Source: a virus
Strand: one strand, 5' to 3'
DNA length: 64,000 bases
IMG/VR virus record: IMGVR_UViG_3300042197_002762
Coordinates: 114,479-178,478 of that record
The notes beneath the pieces are model-generated. The model saw nothing but the letters and a program-made list of their open reading frames with translations, ran no database searches and was not told where the DNA came from. Shown in pieces: positions 8,835 to 17,268 of this stretch (position 1 is its first letter; each line of letters starts with the position of its first letter). Both the position numbers and the translations under genes were made by a program.

Positions 8835-9458
8835 ATGAATAATACTGTTGAACTAATTGGTTATTACGGTTCTGATGAAATAATTGCTTGTTCAGCCTGG
8901 ACTTCCACTTCTCGTAATTTAACAGAAGAAAAACGTGAGAGAATCGAGGGATTGATTAACATGCTTTGGTCGAATGGTCACGAAACCCCATTTGAAAAAG
9001 GTATTGTTCATTTTTTAGTAAATACAGATATTGCTACTCATATTCACCTCCTTAAACATCGTATTTCAAGTATTAATGCTGAATCAGCACGTTATAAAGA
9101 ACTAAAAGAGGATAAATATTATGTGCCCGATGACTGGCCTTTTGAATGGATTGAAAAATTAGAGAATTATACAGGACAAGGTCTAAAATTATACCATGAA
9201 TGTATTGATAACCTTACTAAACATTATGGTATAGACCGTAAACGCGCAAAAGAAACTGCACGATTTTTTCGTGGATATAATACACAAATCGAAGCTGATA
9301 TTATGTTTAATATGCGTAGTTTTGCTAATTTTTTAAAATTGCGCGATAGCGAACACGCTCAGAAAGAAATATGTGATATTGCCCAACAAATGGCGCAAGC
9401 TGTTAAGTCTATAGAAAATAGACCTTTTAAATTTACTTTAAAAGCTTTTGGGTATTAA
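8835..9458 (+). CDS. thyX: FAD-dependent thymidylate synthase ThyX
   Basis: 207 aa, full length. The ThyX signature RHRxxSxNxxSxRY appears at residues 74-87 as KHRISSINAESARY, with a conservative Arg to Lys change at the first position. It makes dTMP from dUMP with FAD, NADPH and methylene-tetrahydrofolate, supporting phage DNA synthesis. It has its own promoter and ends convergently, overlapping the next minus-strand gene by 4 nt. Confidence 0.95.
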   Translation: MNNTVELIGYYGSDEIIACSAWTSTSRNLTEEKRERIEGLINMLWSNGHETPFEKGIVHFLVNTDIATHIHLLKHRISSINAESARYKELKEDKYYVPDDWPFEWIEKLENYTGQGLKLYHECIDNLTKHYGIDRKRAKETARFFRGYNTQIEADIMFNMRSFANFLKLRDSEHAQKEICDIAQQMAQAVKSIENRPFKFTLKAFGY

Positions 9459-10036
9459 GGAAGGCTAATCTTGACAAGAGCATAGCCATTTTCATCTAAA
9501 CGGCTTAAGAACTTACCAATAACCACAATACCATCTGTCCCGATACGGCCATTTGAGCCAACATAAGCGGCATCCCCAATATCAGGATTACCGCCTCCGC
9601 CACCACGATTTGTTGTATCAATGTCATTAACAAGAATAAGACCTCTTGTTAATACTGGAACAGCTTGAATATCTTTAATAATAACATCCATTTCGGCGGC
9701 TTTACGTGAATTAAAAATTAATTTTTCTCCATTTTCATCAAATTCACGGATATCTTTAAGCAATACACCAATAGCGGTAGGAACATCGTCGTGACCTACA
9801 ACTGGCTCAACTTGACCAACTAATTCAAAATTTTGGGTTACCGTATTTGGGTAAGTAGCACCTGGAGCAGAAGCGCCTAAATCTAATGGGCCAGCAGTCT
9901 TTTTATCTGTAGCTCCTACTGATTTCCAGCTTCTTTTTGGTTTCACAAGAGTTCCTTTATTTGCAATGGCTGTGCATGCAAAAAAGTTTAAAACTTCATG
10001 TTCATTATAATCTCTAAATGGAAGTAAGTTTGGCAT
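9455..10036 (-). CDS. Probable virion structural protein
   Basis: 193 aa, Gly/Ala/Val-rich, with a Gly-rich linker (about residues 142-146) and a beta-rich C-terminus. A late motif lies 9 nt from the ATG. The composition resembles small head-decoration or capsid-associated proteins; no specific family recognised. Confidence 0.55.
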   Translation of the reverse strand: MPNLLPFRDYNEHEVLNFFACTAIANKGTLVKPKRSWKSVGATDKKTAGPLDLGASAPGATYPNTVTQNFELVGQVEPVVGHDDVPTAIGVLLKDIREFDENGEKLIFNSRKAAEMDVIIKDIQAVPVLTRGLILVNDIDTTNRGGGGGNPDIGDAAYVGSNGRIGTDGIVVIGKFLSRLDENGYALVKISLP

Positions 10037-10045
10037 ATACTCATA

Positions 10046-10051
10046 TTACAC
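10046..10051 (-). promoter_or_regulatory. Late-promoter motif (GTGTAA, minus)
   Basis: GTGTAATATGAGTAT runs into the ATG at 10036 on the minus strand. Confidence 0.6.
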
Positions 10052-10079
10052 TTCGAAAATCAATTTGTCTACTTTTTTT

Positions 10080-10988
10080 TTAAAATAAATTATTTAATTT
10101 ATTAATATTAATAATACCATGCCCAAATAAATTATCCTTACCAATAGGTCCATAATCGTCACAACTTTGTGTTAAAATACTTTTTAATTCTTCTATTGTG
10201 TATTGCTTATTTTGTTTTTTAGCCTCTGAAAGAATAATGGCGACAAGACCAGATAAAAATGGAGCCGCAAAACTAGTTCCATTTACAATCGAATATTGAT
10301 TATTTAAATTAGTTGTTAATATATTTTCCCCAGGTAGCGCAAAATCTGCATTATTACTTCTCGATGAAAAATTCGATATATTTCTATCTTTTCTATACGA
10401 GGTAACCCCTATTGTTTCTGTATAATCGGCAGGAAAACATGAATAATTTTCACCATAATTACCCATTGCACAAATTACCGGAATATTTAATTTATACAAT
10501 TCTTTTAATAAATCATGAAAGATTTCTCCTTGCGGTGATTTACCACCTAAAGACATATTAACTATATCGGGTTTAATTTCTATTGCATATCGTAGTGAAT
10601 TTTCTAAACTAATATTATTACCAAAACCTTTATTGGACAATGTTTTGACTGGAATAATTTTAGAATGAGGTGCGACACCTACCACTCCGAAACCCGAATC
10701 TTTTGCGGATATAACTCCAGCTACAGAAGTTCCATGACCTTGGTGGTCACTATAATCCTCATTTTTTATAAAACTTCTGGCTTTCTCAAAATCGATATTA
10801 TCTTTTAAATCTTCATGGTCGGTGATTCCAGTATCACAAACCATAACGGAAATATTTTCACCTTTATTTTTATTCCATAATTTTGGAACATCGATGTCAA
10901 TTATACCCCAATCTACAATATCTGATAAAGTTGCAACGTCACCAGTTTCAATTATTTCATCACCTGGTAATAAATATTTTTTGCTCAC
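10080..10988 (-). CDS. Subtilisin-like serine protease (S8)
   Basis: 302 aa from the GTG at 10988. The triad is D52 (VCDTGI), H85 (DHQGHGTSVAG) and S239 (GTSFAAP), with the oxyanion Asn in AMGN (175-178). A short leader precedes the catalytic domain and no signal peptide is visible, as in intracellular subtilisins. A longer frame begins at 11012, but it would contain the late motif at 10997-11002, so the GTG is the better start. Possible roles are virion maturation or cleavage of host proteins. It follows a glycosyltransferase gene on the same strand. Confidence 0.9.
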   Translation of the reverse strand: MSKKYLLPGDEIIETGDVATLSDIVDWGIIDIDVPKLWNKNKGENISVMVCDTGITDHEDLKDNIDFEKARSFIKNEDYSDHQGHGTSVAGVISAKDSGFGVVGVAPHSKIIPVKTLSNKGFGNNISLENSLRYAIEIKPDIVNMSLGGKSPQGEIFHDLLKELYKLNIPVICAMGNYGENYSCFPADYTETIGVTSYRKDRNISNFSSRSNNADFALPGENILTTNLNNQYSIVNGTSFAAPFLSGLVAIILSEAKKQNKQYTIEELKSILTQSCDDYGPIGKDNLFGHGIININKLNNLF

Positions 10989-10996
10989 ATAAATTA

Positions 10997-11002
10997 TTAC
11001 AC
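10997..11002 (-). promoter_or_regulatory. Late-promoter motif (GTGTAA, minus)
   Basis: AGTGTAATAATTTAT then GTG on the minus strand. The 8-nt spacing decides the subtilase start at 10988. Confidence 0.6.
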
Positions 11003-11802
11003 TAAATACCAAGATATTTATTCATAGAAAATATATTTTTTAAAACAAGTTTATTTGATTTACTACCTTGTAAATGACAGATATTTTTTATATACGCTTC
11101 TTTACTAATTACGGCCAAATTTCTTGTTTGATGTAAATATGATGAAAATTCTTGTTTATAATGTTTTAATAATTGGAATATCCAAACTTGTTCTAACAAT
11201 AAAGCGGGCATAAATGGCATAAAATTTAAAGATTCTTTACTGTTTAATTTTTGATTAATGCTTTGTTTATTTTCTATAATAAAATTAATGATCTCTTCGC
11301 ATATATCTTGTATTAATTTGAAATTTTTACCACCAAATAGGGCACAATTATAAGACCTATTTATAAACGATTTTGTATTGCTTGGCCTTAATTCAAAATA
11401 ATTTTGATATTCTTCTACCAAAGGATCTAAATGAAATTCATTGTGATAGAAAACAACCTCTTTATTTAAAAAATCTTGATCAAAATTTTTAAACAAAAAT
11501 ATATCATAGTCCATATGAATAAAAGGCTCGTTTATTCTTAATAAAGAAAATAATTTACCTATACTCCACATTTGGTCAGGTATCTCATTAAATCTATCGT
11601 CATTTAATTCATGGTGCTCATTAAATTTAATATCTTCAAATGATTCCAAAGATTTTTTGTCTCCATAAAAACAGGTTTTGTAACCATGGCTTTGGACTAA
11701 AAAATTAGACAATTTTGCCATTTCTAAATTAATTTTTAACTTTTCATCGTTCATGCCATTTTTGAATCTAGACATATATACGTTACTAAAAACAGTCTTC
11801 AT
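11002..11802 (-). CDS. Probable glycosyltransferase
   Basis: 266 aa. HMDYDIFLFK (about residues 96-105) gives a DxD-type motif, and the fold pattern (N-terminal strand, FGG near 153-155, C-terminal helices) resembles GT-A-like enzymes that act on capsular or surface sugars. It lies just upstream of the subtilase gene on the same strand. Donor and acceptor unknown. Confidence 0.6.
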   Translation of the reverse strand: MKTVFSNVYMSRFKNGMNDEKLKINLEMAKLSNFLVQSHGYKTCFYGDKKSLESFEDIKFNEHHELNDDRFNEIPDQMWSIGKLFSLLRINEPFIHMDYDIFLFKNFDQDFLNKEVVFYHNEFHLDPLVEEYQNYFELRPSNTKSFINRSYNCALFGGKNFKLIQDICEEIINFIIENKQSINQKLNSKESLNFMPFMPALLLEQVWIFQLLKHYKQEFSSYLHQTRNLAVISKEAYIKNICHLQGSKSNKLVLKNIFSMNKYLGI

Positions 11803-11846
11803 ATTTTTATTATACTTATAAGATGTATTTACATATAATATTTGTA

Positions 11847-12119
11847 ATGATAAAAGTAGTAAATCATTTATTTGGAAACGATTTAATAAAAAACAATTTT
11901 TATTTATCGCAATTCAAGAATATTATATTTGATACAGACGATATTGATTTAGTAAAAGTACAGATATATTCACGTTTTATGGAGAATTTTGATATTTATA
12001 ATGTTCAATTTAAATTTGAGAAAGTTAAAGATTTACCCACTGATGATGAATTTACCATGTTTATTTCAAAATATCAAATAGCGTGGGATAAATTATATTT
12101 AGAAAATATTGAATATTAA
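11847..12119 (+). CDS. Hypothetical ~90-aa protein
   Basis: Not recognised; acidic and hydrophobic. The frame opens at 11823, but that ATG sits in a very AT-rich stretch, so the ATG at 11847 is preferred. Divergent from the glycosyltransferase gene. Confidence 0.6.
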   Translation: MIKVVNHLFGNDLIKNNFYLSQFKNIIFDTDDIDLVKVQIYSRFMENFDIYNVQFKFEKVKDLPTDDEFTMFISKYQIAWDKLYLENIEY

Positions 12120-12134
12120 ACTTATATATAGATA

Positions 12135-12623
12135 ATGGATTTACAACAACTTCTAAATATGGAACAGTTAGACGGATTACATCTTGATGTAATGTTTGGG
12201 GCTGTACCAAAACGTCTTGTGGGAGATGTTTCGAAAAAGTTTAATAAACGTAAAACAAAAAATTTGTTTTATATTATTTTCGGAGTTTATTTAAAAGAGT
12301 CTAATCAATATATTGTTTTTACGAGCGTATTTAAATCTTCAAAGAAAAAGGTTGATGGGCAATGGTTTTCTGAAGTTATGGTAGATTCCGCAGTGTTTGA
12401 AGATAAGCAAAAAGTTCTTGATTATCTTTATGATTTCATGGACCATTTTGAAGATCACGATAGAATTATTAATGAAGAAATAATGAGTATGGGAATGATG
12501 CCAGCAATTGATGCTTTTCATTATTTGCTAGTTTGGAATAAAGGTATTTTTGATTATTTCAATGTATTTATTGAGAGCGAAAATAAAAAAAGATCTGGAC
12601 TTTTTAAGAAATTATTGGGATAA
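12135..12623 (+). CDS. Hypothetical 162-aa protein
   Basis: Not recognised. Mixed alpha/beta appearance with an acidic, His-containing helix near residues 96-110 and a Lys-rich C-terminus. Followed after 8 nt by another small gene on the same strand. Confidence 0.7.
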   Translation: MDLQQLLNMEQLDGLHLDVMFGAVPKRLVGDVSKKFNKRKTKNLFYIIFGVYLKESNQYIVFTSVFKSSKKKVDGQWFSEVMVDSAVFEDKQKVLDYLYDFMDHFEDHDRIINEEIMSMGMMPAIDAFHYLLVWNKGIFDYFNVFIESENKKRSGLFKKLLG

Positions 12624-12631
12624 TATCTATT

Positions 12632-12850
12632 ATGTATTGGCCATCTATGCAAGTATTAAAAAGTAGTGAGCTTTGGAAAAAGCTTGATAAAAAAATGAAA
12701 TGGACTTTTATGGGAATGTGGACCGTTGAAGATTCGCAAATGCATTCCGATCATCCAGAATATAAAGTAGAGCCAAATATGGCTTATCTCAACAAAAGAA
12801 AAACAGGTTTTAAACCTCGCCTACAAAGAGACGAAGAATCGGAAGATTAA
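12632..12850 (+). CDS. Hypothetical 72-aa protein
   Basis: Small, Trp/Met-rich N-terminal half with a charged C-terminus; not recognised. Converges with the minus-strand virion gene, overlapping its stop by 4 nt. Confidence 0.65.
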   Translation: MYWPSMQVLKSSELWKKLDKKMKWTFMGMWTVEDSQMHSDHPEYKVEPNMAYLNKRKTGFKPRLQRDEESED

Positions 12851-13185
12851 TTTTGATAGGTAATATAAGCAAACACTGGAGCATTTCCAGATGTAGCCGC
12901 TAGTCTAATCTCAGCTATTGGAGAATCAAAAAAGATAGGATCTCCATAACCAGCCCCAACCCCAGTTGCTGTGTAAAAAGAGACAGCTTCTGCTGAACCA
13001 CCCGCTAAAAACATTGGGTTTTGATTTAATTGTGTTTTAGCCTGTAAATCAATATTAACACTAGAACCACTAGCATAAACTACAATAAAACCATTTTTAC
13101 ATAATGCTGTGTTTACCCATTGACCAGTAAAAGGAGCTACTTGTCCAGTTGCCAAATATTCTGTTTTAATAAGAGAAGGATTCAT
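12847..13185 (-). CDS. Small virion-type beta-rich protein
   Basis: 112 aa, Ala/Gly/Thr-rich, no charged helix, one Cys. Composition resembles head-decoration or fibre-associated proteins. A late motif lies 10 nt from the ATG. Specific family not recognised. Confidence 0.5.
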   Translation of the reverse strand: MNPSLIKTEYLATGQVAPFTGQWVNTALCKNGFIVVYASGSSVNIDLQAKTQLNQNPMFLAGGSAEAVSFYTATGVGAGYGDPIFFDSPIAEIRLAATSGNAPVFAYITYQN

Positions 13186-13195
13186 TACTTTTTAT

Positions 13196-13201
13196 TTACA
13201 C
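13196..13201 (-). promoter_or_regulatory. Late-promoter motif (GTGTAA, minus)
   Basis: TGTGTAAATAAAAAGTA runs into the ATG at 13185. Confidence 0.6.
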
Positions 13202-13242
13202 ATAAAATAGATAGTTTATATTTTAAAAATTAAAATAATTAA

Positions 13243-13662
13243 ATGAATCGAGAGAAAACAATACAATTTTTACGTCAAATTTGTTTGCAATATGATGTAA
13301 AAGTTAAATTTAGGTCACGTTTTCATAAAGATCTTGATGGTGAAGCAGATGTTGAAAATGAAATAATTTATATAGATAAAAAACTAACAAGAAAAGCTAT
13401 GGCAGAAGCAGTATTTCACGAACTAGGACATATATACTGTTACAGAAAAGGGATTTGGAAAAAATTCCATAAAGAACATGATTATTCAGCAATTAAATCT
13501 TTCAAAGCTGAAAATTGGATTGAACATTGGGCCAAACGTGAATGGGACGCATGGGGAATGAGAAAAATATTTGGACAATATCGCTTTTCTTATTTAAAGA
13601 GCGAGCAAAAAAAATTAGTTAAATGGATTAAAAAACATTTTAGAATACCTAAAATAAATTAA
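13243..13662 (+). CDS. HELGH-motif zinc-peptidase-like protein
   Basis: 139 aa with FHELGHIYCY around residues 65-74, an HExxH zinc motif in a helix preceded by IYIDKKLTRKAMAEAV, as in ImmA/IrrE- or SprT-like folds. No DNA-binding domain is present. It lies on the plus strand between two minus-strand virion genes. Activity untested; substrate unknown. Confidence 0.65.
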   Translation: MNREKTIQFLRQICLQYDVKVKFRSRFHKDLDGEADVENEIIYIDKKLTRKAMAEAVFHELGHIYCYRKGIWKKFHKEHDYSAIKSFKAENWIEHWAKREWDAWGMRKIFGQYRFSYLKSEQKKLVKWIKKHFRIPKIN

Positions 13663-14114
13663 CATCCACAAGTATAAGGCCAAGGGCGATTACATGGATT
13701 ACAAATCCATCTTGGCGGAGTCACAGCGCGAGTAATTCTTACGCCACGATCTCTCCAGCATTTTAAAGGAGTAAACGTGGCTGTAATATACCATAATCCA
13801 CGACCTATACCACACTGTTCCCACGTTTTACCAGGAATAATTAATTTGCCATTTTTTAATGTTCCAATATTATTACTAGAATAAGCATGATATTGAATAG
13901 AACCAGGTATTCTAATTATTTTAGTAACACCACTACCCCCAGGGCAAGTGTTGTTACCTCTAACAGAAACGTAACTATTTACTGATATAGCTGATTGTGG
14001 TGCCCATGAACCCACAAATTCTGTGCCTATTTTTTGATTGCGATAATAAGAACCCTTTAAATTAGCTGTCCAAGCTAATGATACTGTATTTAGTTGTCCT
14101 GTCCAAGCTGCCAT
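13659..14114 (-). CDS. Virion-type protein with cysteine-rich C-terminus
   Basis: 151 aa. A beta-rich body is followed by a C-terminal CNPCNRPWPYTCGC cluster, echoing the CGC ends of the proteins at 6999-7565 and 18425-18958. It follows the 582-aa virion protein by 14 nt on the same strand and is probably co-transcribed with it. Confidence 0.55.
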   Translation of the reverse strand: MAAWTGQLNTVSLAWTANLKGSYYRNQKIGTEFVGSWAPQSAISVNSYVSVRGNNTCPGGSGVTKIIRIPGSIQYHAYSSNNIGTLKNGKLIIPGKTWEQCGIGRGLWYITATFTPLKCWRDRGVRITRAVTPPRWICNPCNRPWPYTCGC

Positions 14115-14128
14115 ATTTTATATTTCTA

Positions 14129-15877
14129 TTATGTTACGATTTTTGGTTTTGCTGGTAATTGGTTATTTCCAGTCCAATTACAGCTTCTTGGATTGGAAGG
14201 GTCATAAAAAGTTTGACATCTTGTTGGTATTATACTATCATTTGGAAGTCTAATTCCAGCAGAAGTTGCAATACCACTTTGTTGACATTGGATTATTATT
14301 CCTGTTGGGGTAATAACTTCATAACATTTGGAGCCTGTTGGCCAACTTCCCGAGTTAAATAATTTAACAACTTTTTTAACTCTATTATTATTTTTTGTAA
14401 AACCTTTATCCCAAAGAGTTCCGAATAATTTTGCACGAGCGTCTTTTTCAGCACGATTTTTTGCTATGTATTGGGGCTCATTATATGATTTATTACTATA
14501 AGCAATTTTTTTAGAAAAGAAAGTTCCAAATAAACCATTTTCGATACTTTTATCATCAATATAATGTGTATGGGTTGTTCCATTTCCTGATAAAACTCCA
14601 GTTCCAGAAACAAAATAATTTACAGAGTAAAAATCAAATTGCAAATTATTCGAACCATAATCACCATTTTTTGTTCTTACAACTTCTATTTGAAAAGGCG
14701 TCCCACTTGGAATAATACCATTCCAAGTACCTGTATTCATTGCATCTTTTCTATAAACTGGTTCATATAATTTGTAGAAATTAGTATTTGCTAATGGAAC
14801 ATTTTGTTTAAGTCTAACTTGTTCTAAGTTTACAAATTCAACAAACGAGTTATCAGAACCACTAGTAAAACCAGAACCAGAAATAAATGTTCCGGATTCT
14901 GGGAACTTTCTATAACTTAAACCACTAAAAGCAGTATCTTCACTAGAAACAGAAATTAAACTGCCACTTCTTAATATATATACATCTCTAGTACCAACAA
15001 CTTGACCATTTTTTCCAGTTTTTGGTGCTGCATTTGGTCTTCCAGAAAGTTCAGCCCAAAATCCCGAAAAGGTTTCTACTTTATGAGGGCTTACGTAAAC
15101 AATATTTTTTGTATTTATTCCTGTACTGATTATGATTAAATCCTTTATACCAGTAGTAACATTATTACCACTCAATGAAAATATATTTTTAATTTTAGGA
15201 ACAACAACTAAATCATGCCTAAAGGCTGGAAAGGATTTGGTTTCATAAGAGTGTGGATAAGTAGCCCATCTGGCACCGCTTGGTAAATTGCCACTAGTAT
15301 TACCAACTAAAACGCCAGTTTCACCTAAACCAGAACCATATATTTTATTTTTGTTATAAGAAACTCTTGTGGTAGCAATTTTATAAAATTGAGAAAACCC
15401 TGTAGTTAACTTGAAATATCTTTCTTTTTCTCCAAATCTTATTCCGGTAACTCCAGATACTACGAAAGTTTGCTCTGGAGAAGAAGTTAAACGACTAAAT
15501 GAAGCAAAAATAGGATCATAAGGATTATCTGGATATACTTGATTATAGACAGAATAATTTAATAATTCACCATTGGTTTGAATAGAACTTTCTGATTCTG
15601 CATAAAAATAATTCGTTTGACGAATATCGGAATTTTGAATTTCAACATATTTTTCTCCATTAGCCTCTTCTGAAACTAATGTTAAAACTTGCTTTGGTTT
15701 TCTTAAAGTTCCCAAGTTGATATTTTTTATTCTTATATTTGTATAAGATAAAGGCTCTTTTGTTTTTTTATCAAAAGATATGGGTGATAAATTTTCTAAA
15801 TCTTTTTTAAGATTATCTACTTGTGAACGATCAATTAGGCCAAGGCCTAATTTTCTTCTTTTATAATTGCTATTCAT
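14129..15877 (-). CDS. Large virion/tail-fibre-type protein
   Basis: 582 aa, Ser/Gly/Thr/Asn-rich with many short beta-prone segments and no enzymatic motif. The N-terminus (KRRKLGLGL) resembles the start of other fibre-region proteins here (35136-36383, 52657-53565, 53570-53827), suggesting a shared attachment module. It has no promoter of its own at the ATG. The nearest late motif is 400 nt upstream, and the space between holds a group I ribozyme, so expression may depend on RNA processing. Confidence 0.65.
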   Translation of the reverse strand: MNSNYKRRKLGLGLIDRSQVDNLKKDLENLSPISFDKKTKEPLSYTNIRIKNINLGTLRKPKQVLTLVSEEANGEKYVEIQNSDIRQTNYFYAESESSIQTNGELLNYSVYNQVYPDNPYDPIFASFSRLTSSPEQTFVVSGVTGIRFGEKERYFKLTTGFSQFYKIATTRVSYNKNKIYGSGLGETGVLVGNTSGNLPSGARWATYPHSYETKSFPAFRHDLVVVPKIKNIFSLSGNNVTTGIKDLIIISTGINTKNIVYVSPHKVETFSGFWAELSGRPNAAPKTGKNGQVVGTRDVYILRSGSLISVSSEDTAFSGLSYRKFPESGTFISGSGFTSGSDNSFVEFVNLEQVRLKQNVPLANTNFYKLYEPVYRKDAMNTGTWNGIIPSGTPFQIEVVRTKNGDYGSNNLQFDFYSVNYFVSGTGVLSGNGTTHTHYIDDKSIENGLFGTFFSKKIAYSNKSYNEPQYIAKNRAEKDARAKLFGTLWDKGFTKNNNRVKKVVKLFNSGSWPTGSKCYEVITPTGIIIQCQQSGIATSAGIRLPNDSIIPTRCQTFYDPSNPRSCNWTGNNQLPAKPKIVT

Positions 15878-16039
15878 TATGTTTAATCCGCCATCCAGAT
15901 GTCAGTTACTAACCTAAGTTCGTCCACGACCAGTGAACTACCCTAGGATTTGGGTCCGAATCTAGTAGGTCTCCGAACCAGCTCGGCAAAACTTTGTGTC
16001 TTGACTGTTGAGTGGCTCAATGCAACAATGATGTTATCG
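15878..16039 (-). other. Structured leader between ribozyme core and virion gene
   Basis: On the minus strand this 162-nt stretch is richer in GC than its surroundings. It can form CCGA/TCGG, CTAC/GTAG and GTTC/GAAC stems. It may hold P9 extensions and the 3' splice site of the upstream group I element, or a second RNA domain. No ORF fits it and I do not recognise a family. Confidence 0.45.
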
Positions 16040-16260
16040 TATACTTGTTTATAATATACTTCTTTATGTCACCATAAAGGTCAGACTATATCTTCTTTCT
16101 TACGAAAGTTCGGGCGCTCGTGGGCCGTATTATTGTTGGGACTCAACAGCCTAGTCGTTACACCTTCCATCTTATCTTTCCCAGATGGCTTGGATCGGGA
16201 TTGTCTTTATTTCTAAAGAGTTTCCCCGAATTCACCCGATAACGGACTTGCTAAAATTTT
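16040..16260 (-). ncRNA. Group I intron-like ribozyme core (td-like)
   Basis: On the minus strand the conserved core elements appear in order. A P-like GGGGAAACTC is at about 16219-16228, and a Q-like GACAATCCCGATCC lies around 16192-16205. An R-like GTAACGACTAGGCTG is near 16147-16161, and an S-like AAGATATAGTCTGACC at 16079-16094 is followed by a P9 hairpin with GGTGAC in its loop (16062-16079). S and P9 closely resemble the phage T4 td intron. A plausible P1 with a U-G pair puts the 5' splice site near 16246/16245. No homing endonuclease ORF is inside it. The 3' splice site is not resolved. Confidence 0.82.
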
Positions 16261-16276
16261 AAAGAACTATTTATTA

Positions 16277-16282
16277 TTACAC
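16277..16282 (-). promoter_or_regulatory. Late-promoter motif upstream of ribozyme leader (minus)
   Basis: ATGTGTAATAATAAATAG on the minus strand, about 30 nt before the predicted 5' splice site and 400 nt before the ATG at 15877. It is the best candidate promoter for the virion gene. Confidence 0.55.
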
Positions 16283-16330
16283 ATTATTTTTTAAATAGAC
16301 TTAAATTTTAAATTAAAGTATAATAAAATT

Positions 16331-16591
16331 ATGATCGCAGAAATATTTGGAATAATAATGACATTAAGTTTTATGTTGTGTTATCTTCCTCAAATTGTTA
16401 AAATTTATAAAAATAAATCATCAGAAGGCGTATCTTTAATGCTTGTAATTATGTGCATAATTGGGTATATATCTGGGATGATATATATGTTTTTAACCCA
16501 GTTTGGAATTTGGTGGTTTGCAAATTATTCTGTTGGGTTAATAATGTGTATAATACTTGTTTATGCTTGGTTTAAATTTGCAGAAAAATAG
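16331..16591 (+). CDS. SemiSWEET-like PQ-loop membrane protein
   Basis: 86 aa with three membrane segments. The PQ-loop signature LPQIVKIYKNKSSEGVSL (residues 19-36) matches bacterial SemiSWEETs, which dimerise to transport sugars. Length and topology are right for the family. It lies directly upstream of tRNA-Val. A transporter in a phage is unusual, and the sugar and timing are unknown. Confidence 0.82.
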   Translation: MIAEIFGIIMTLSFMLCYLPQIVKIYKNKSSEGVSLMLVIMCIIGYISGMIYMFLTQFGIWWFANYSVGLIMCIILVYAWFKFAEK

Positions 16592-16594
16592 TTT

Positions 16595-16668
16595 GGGGGA
16601 TTGTTGTAATGGTAGCGAGCGGCCTTTACACGGCTGAAGCAGGAGTTCGATTCTCTTATCCCCTACCA
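16595..16668 (+). tRNA. tRNA-Val (UAC), CCA encoded
   Basis: Cloverleaf with acceptor GGGGGAT/ATCCCCT, anticodon stem CGGCC/GGCTG and loop TTTACAC, so the anticodon is TAC. Discriminator A is followed by an encoded CCA, unlike the other tRNAs here. Confidence 0.9.
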
Positions 16669-16679
16669 TTAAATGTCTT

Positions 16680-16716
16680 TAGTGGTATATTGGTGTAATC
16701 ACATATATGACCACTA
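16680..16716 (+). other. Hairpin overlapping the HNH start codon
   Basis: TAGTGGT (16680-16686) can pair with ACCACTA (16710-16716), enclosing the HNH ATG at 16707. The 5' part resembles a tRNA D-arm (TTGGTGTAAT), so it may be a tRNA remnant or a translation-control hairpin. Confidence 0.35.
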
Positions 16717-17243
16717 TTTTAAAAGAATATATCATTAAGGATAAACATGGAAAGAGCCGTAGTCATGTTGATTTTAAATGTGATTTTTGTTCTAAAAAAC
16801 ATACTAAAGAAAAAAGATTAGTTAAAAATAATAATTTTTGTTCAGTTTTATGTTCCAATAATTTTAGATATAAAGATGTAAAAAAAATTAAAACAAAATG
16901 CGCATATTGTAAACAAGATATTATTCGAAGTCCATCTAAACATCGAGCTAAGTCTGGTTTATGTTTTTGCTCTAAGAAATGCAAAGACGAAGGTCAAAAA
17001 ATTAAAAACAATATACAAGATGTTTGGCCATCTCATTATGGTTTGGCAAATGGTTTCCATTCTTACAGAAAACTAGCTTTATCTCATTATGAAAAAAAAT
17101 GTGCAAAATGTGGATATAAAAAAATTCCAGATATTTTACAGGTGCATCATATAGATCATAATCGAAGCAATAATGATATTAATAATTTACAAATTTTATG
17201 CCCTAATTGTCATTCTATAGAGCATTTGTGTAAAAAAGATTGA
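16707..17243 (+). CDS. HNH endonuclease with zinc-finger-like CxxC pairs
   Basis: 178 aa. The N-terminal two-thirds carry CDFCSKK, CAYCKQD and CSKKCK pairs; the C-terminal HNH core has CAKCGYK, LQVHHIDHNRSNND and CPNCHSIEH. It resembles free-standing phage homing endonucleases and sits between tRNA-Val and other tRNAs, a common site for such elements. The target is unknown, and the group I element 0.4 kb away has no endonuclease of its own. Confidence 0.85.
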   Translation: MTTILKEYIIKDKHGKSRSHVDFKCDFCSKKHTKEKRLVKNNNFCSVLCSNNFRYKDVKKIKTKCAYCKQDIIRSPSKHRAKSGLCFCSKKCKDEGQKIKNNIQDVWPSHYGLANGFHSYRKLALSHYEKKCAKCGYKKIPDILQVHHIDHNRSNNDINNLQILCPNCHSIEHLCKKD

Positions 17244-17268
17244 CTTTATAAATAAAATTTGGGATTAT
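17240..17268 (+). promoter_or_regulatory. Possible sigma70 promoter of tRNA pair
   Basis: TTGACT (17240-17245), 17-nt spacer, GATTAT. The -10 is weak. A GAGCAGT/ACTGCTC hairpin follows near 17312-17334 before tRNA-Ala. Confidence 0.35.

Noticed and set aside
10989-11012. Upstream start for the subtilase
   Set aside because: The extra codons contain the late-promoter core and would lie at or before the transcript start.
16626-16631. Late motif on the minus strand (TTACAC)
   Set aside because: It is the anticodon loop of tRNA-Val and precedes no minus-strand gene.
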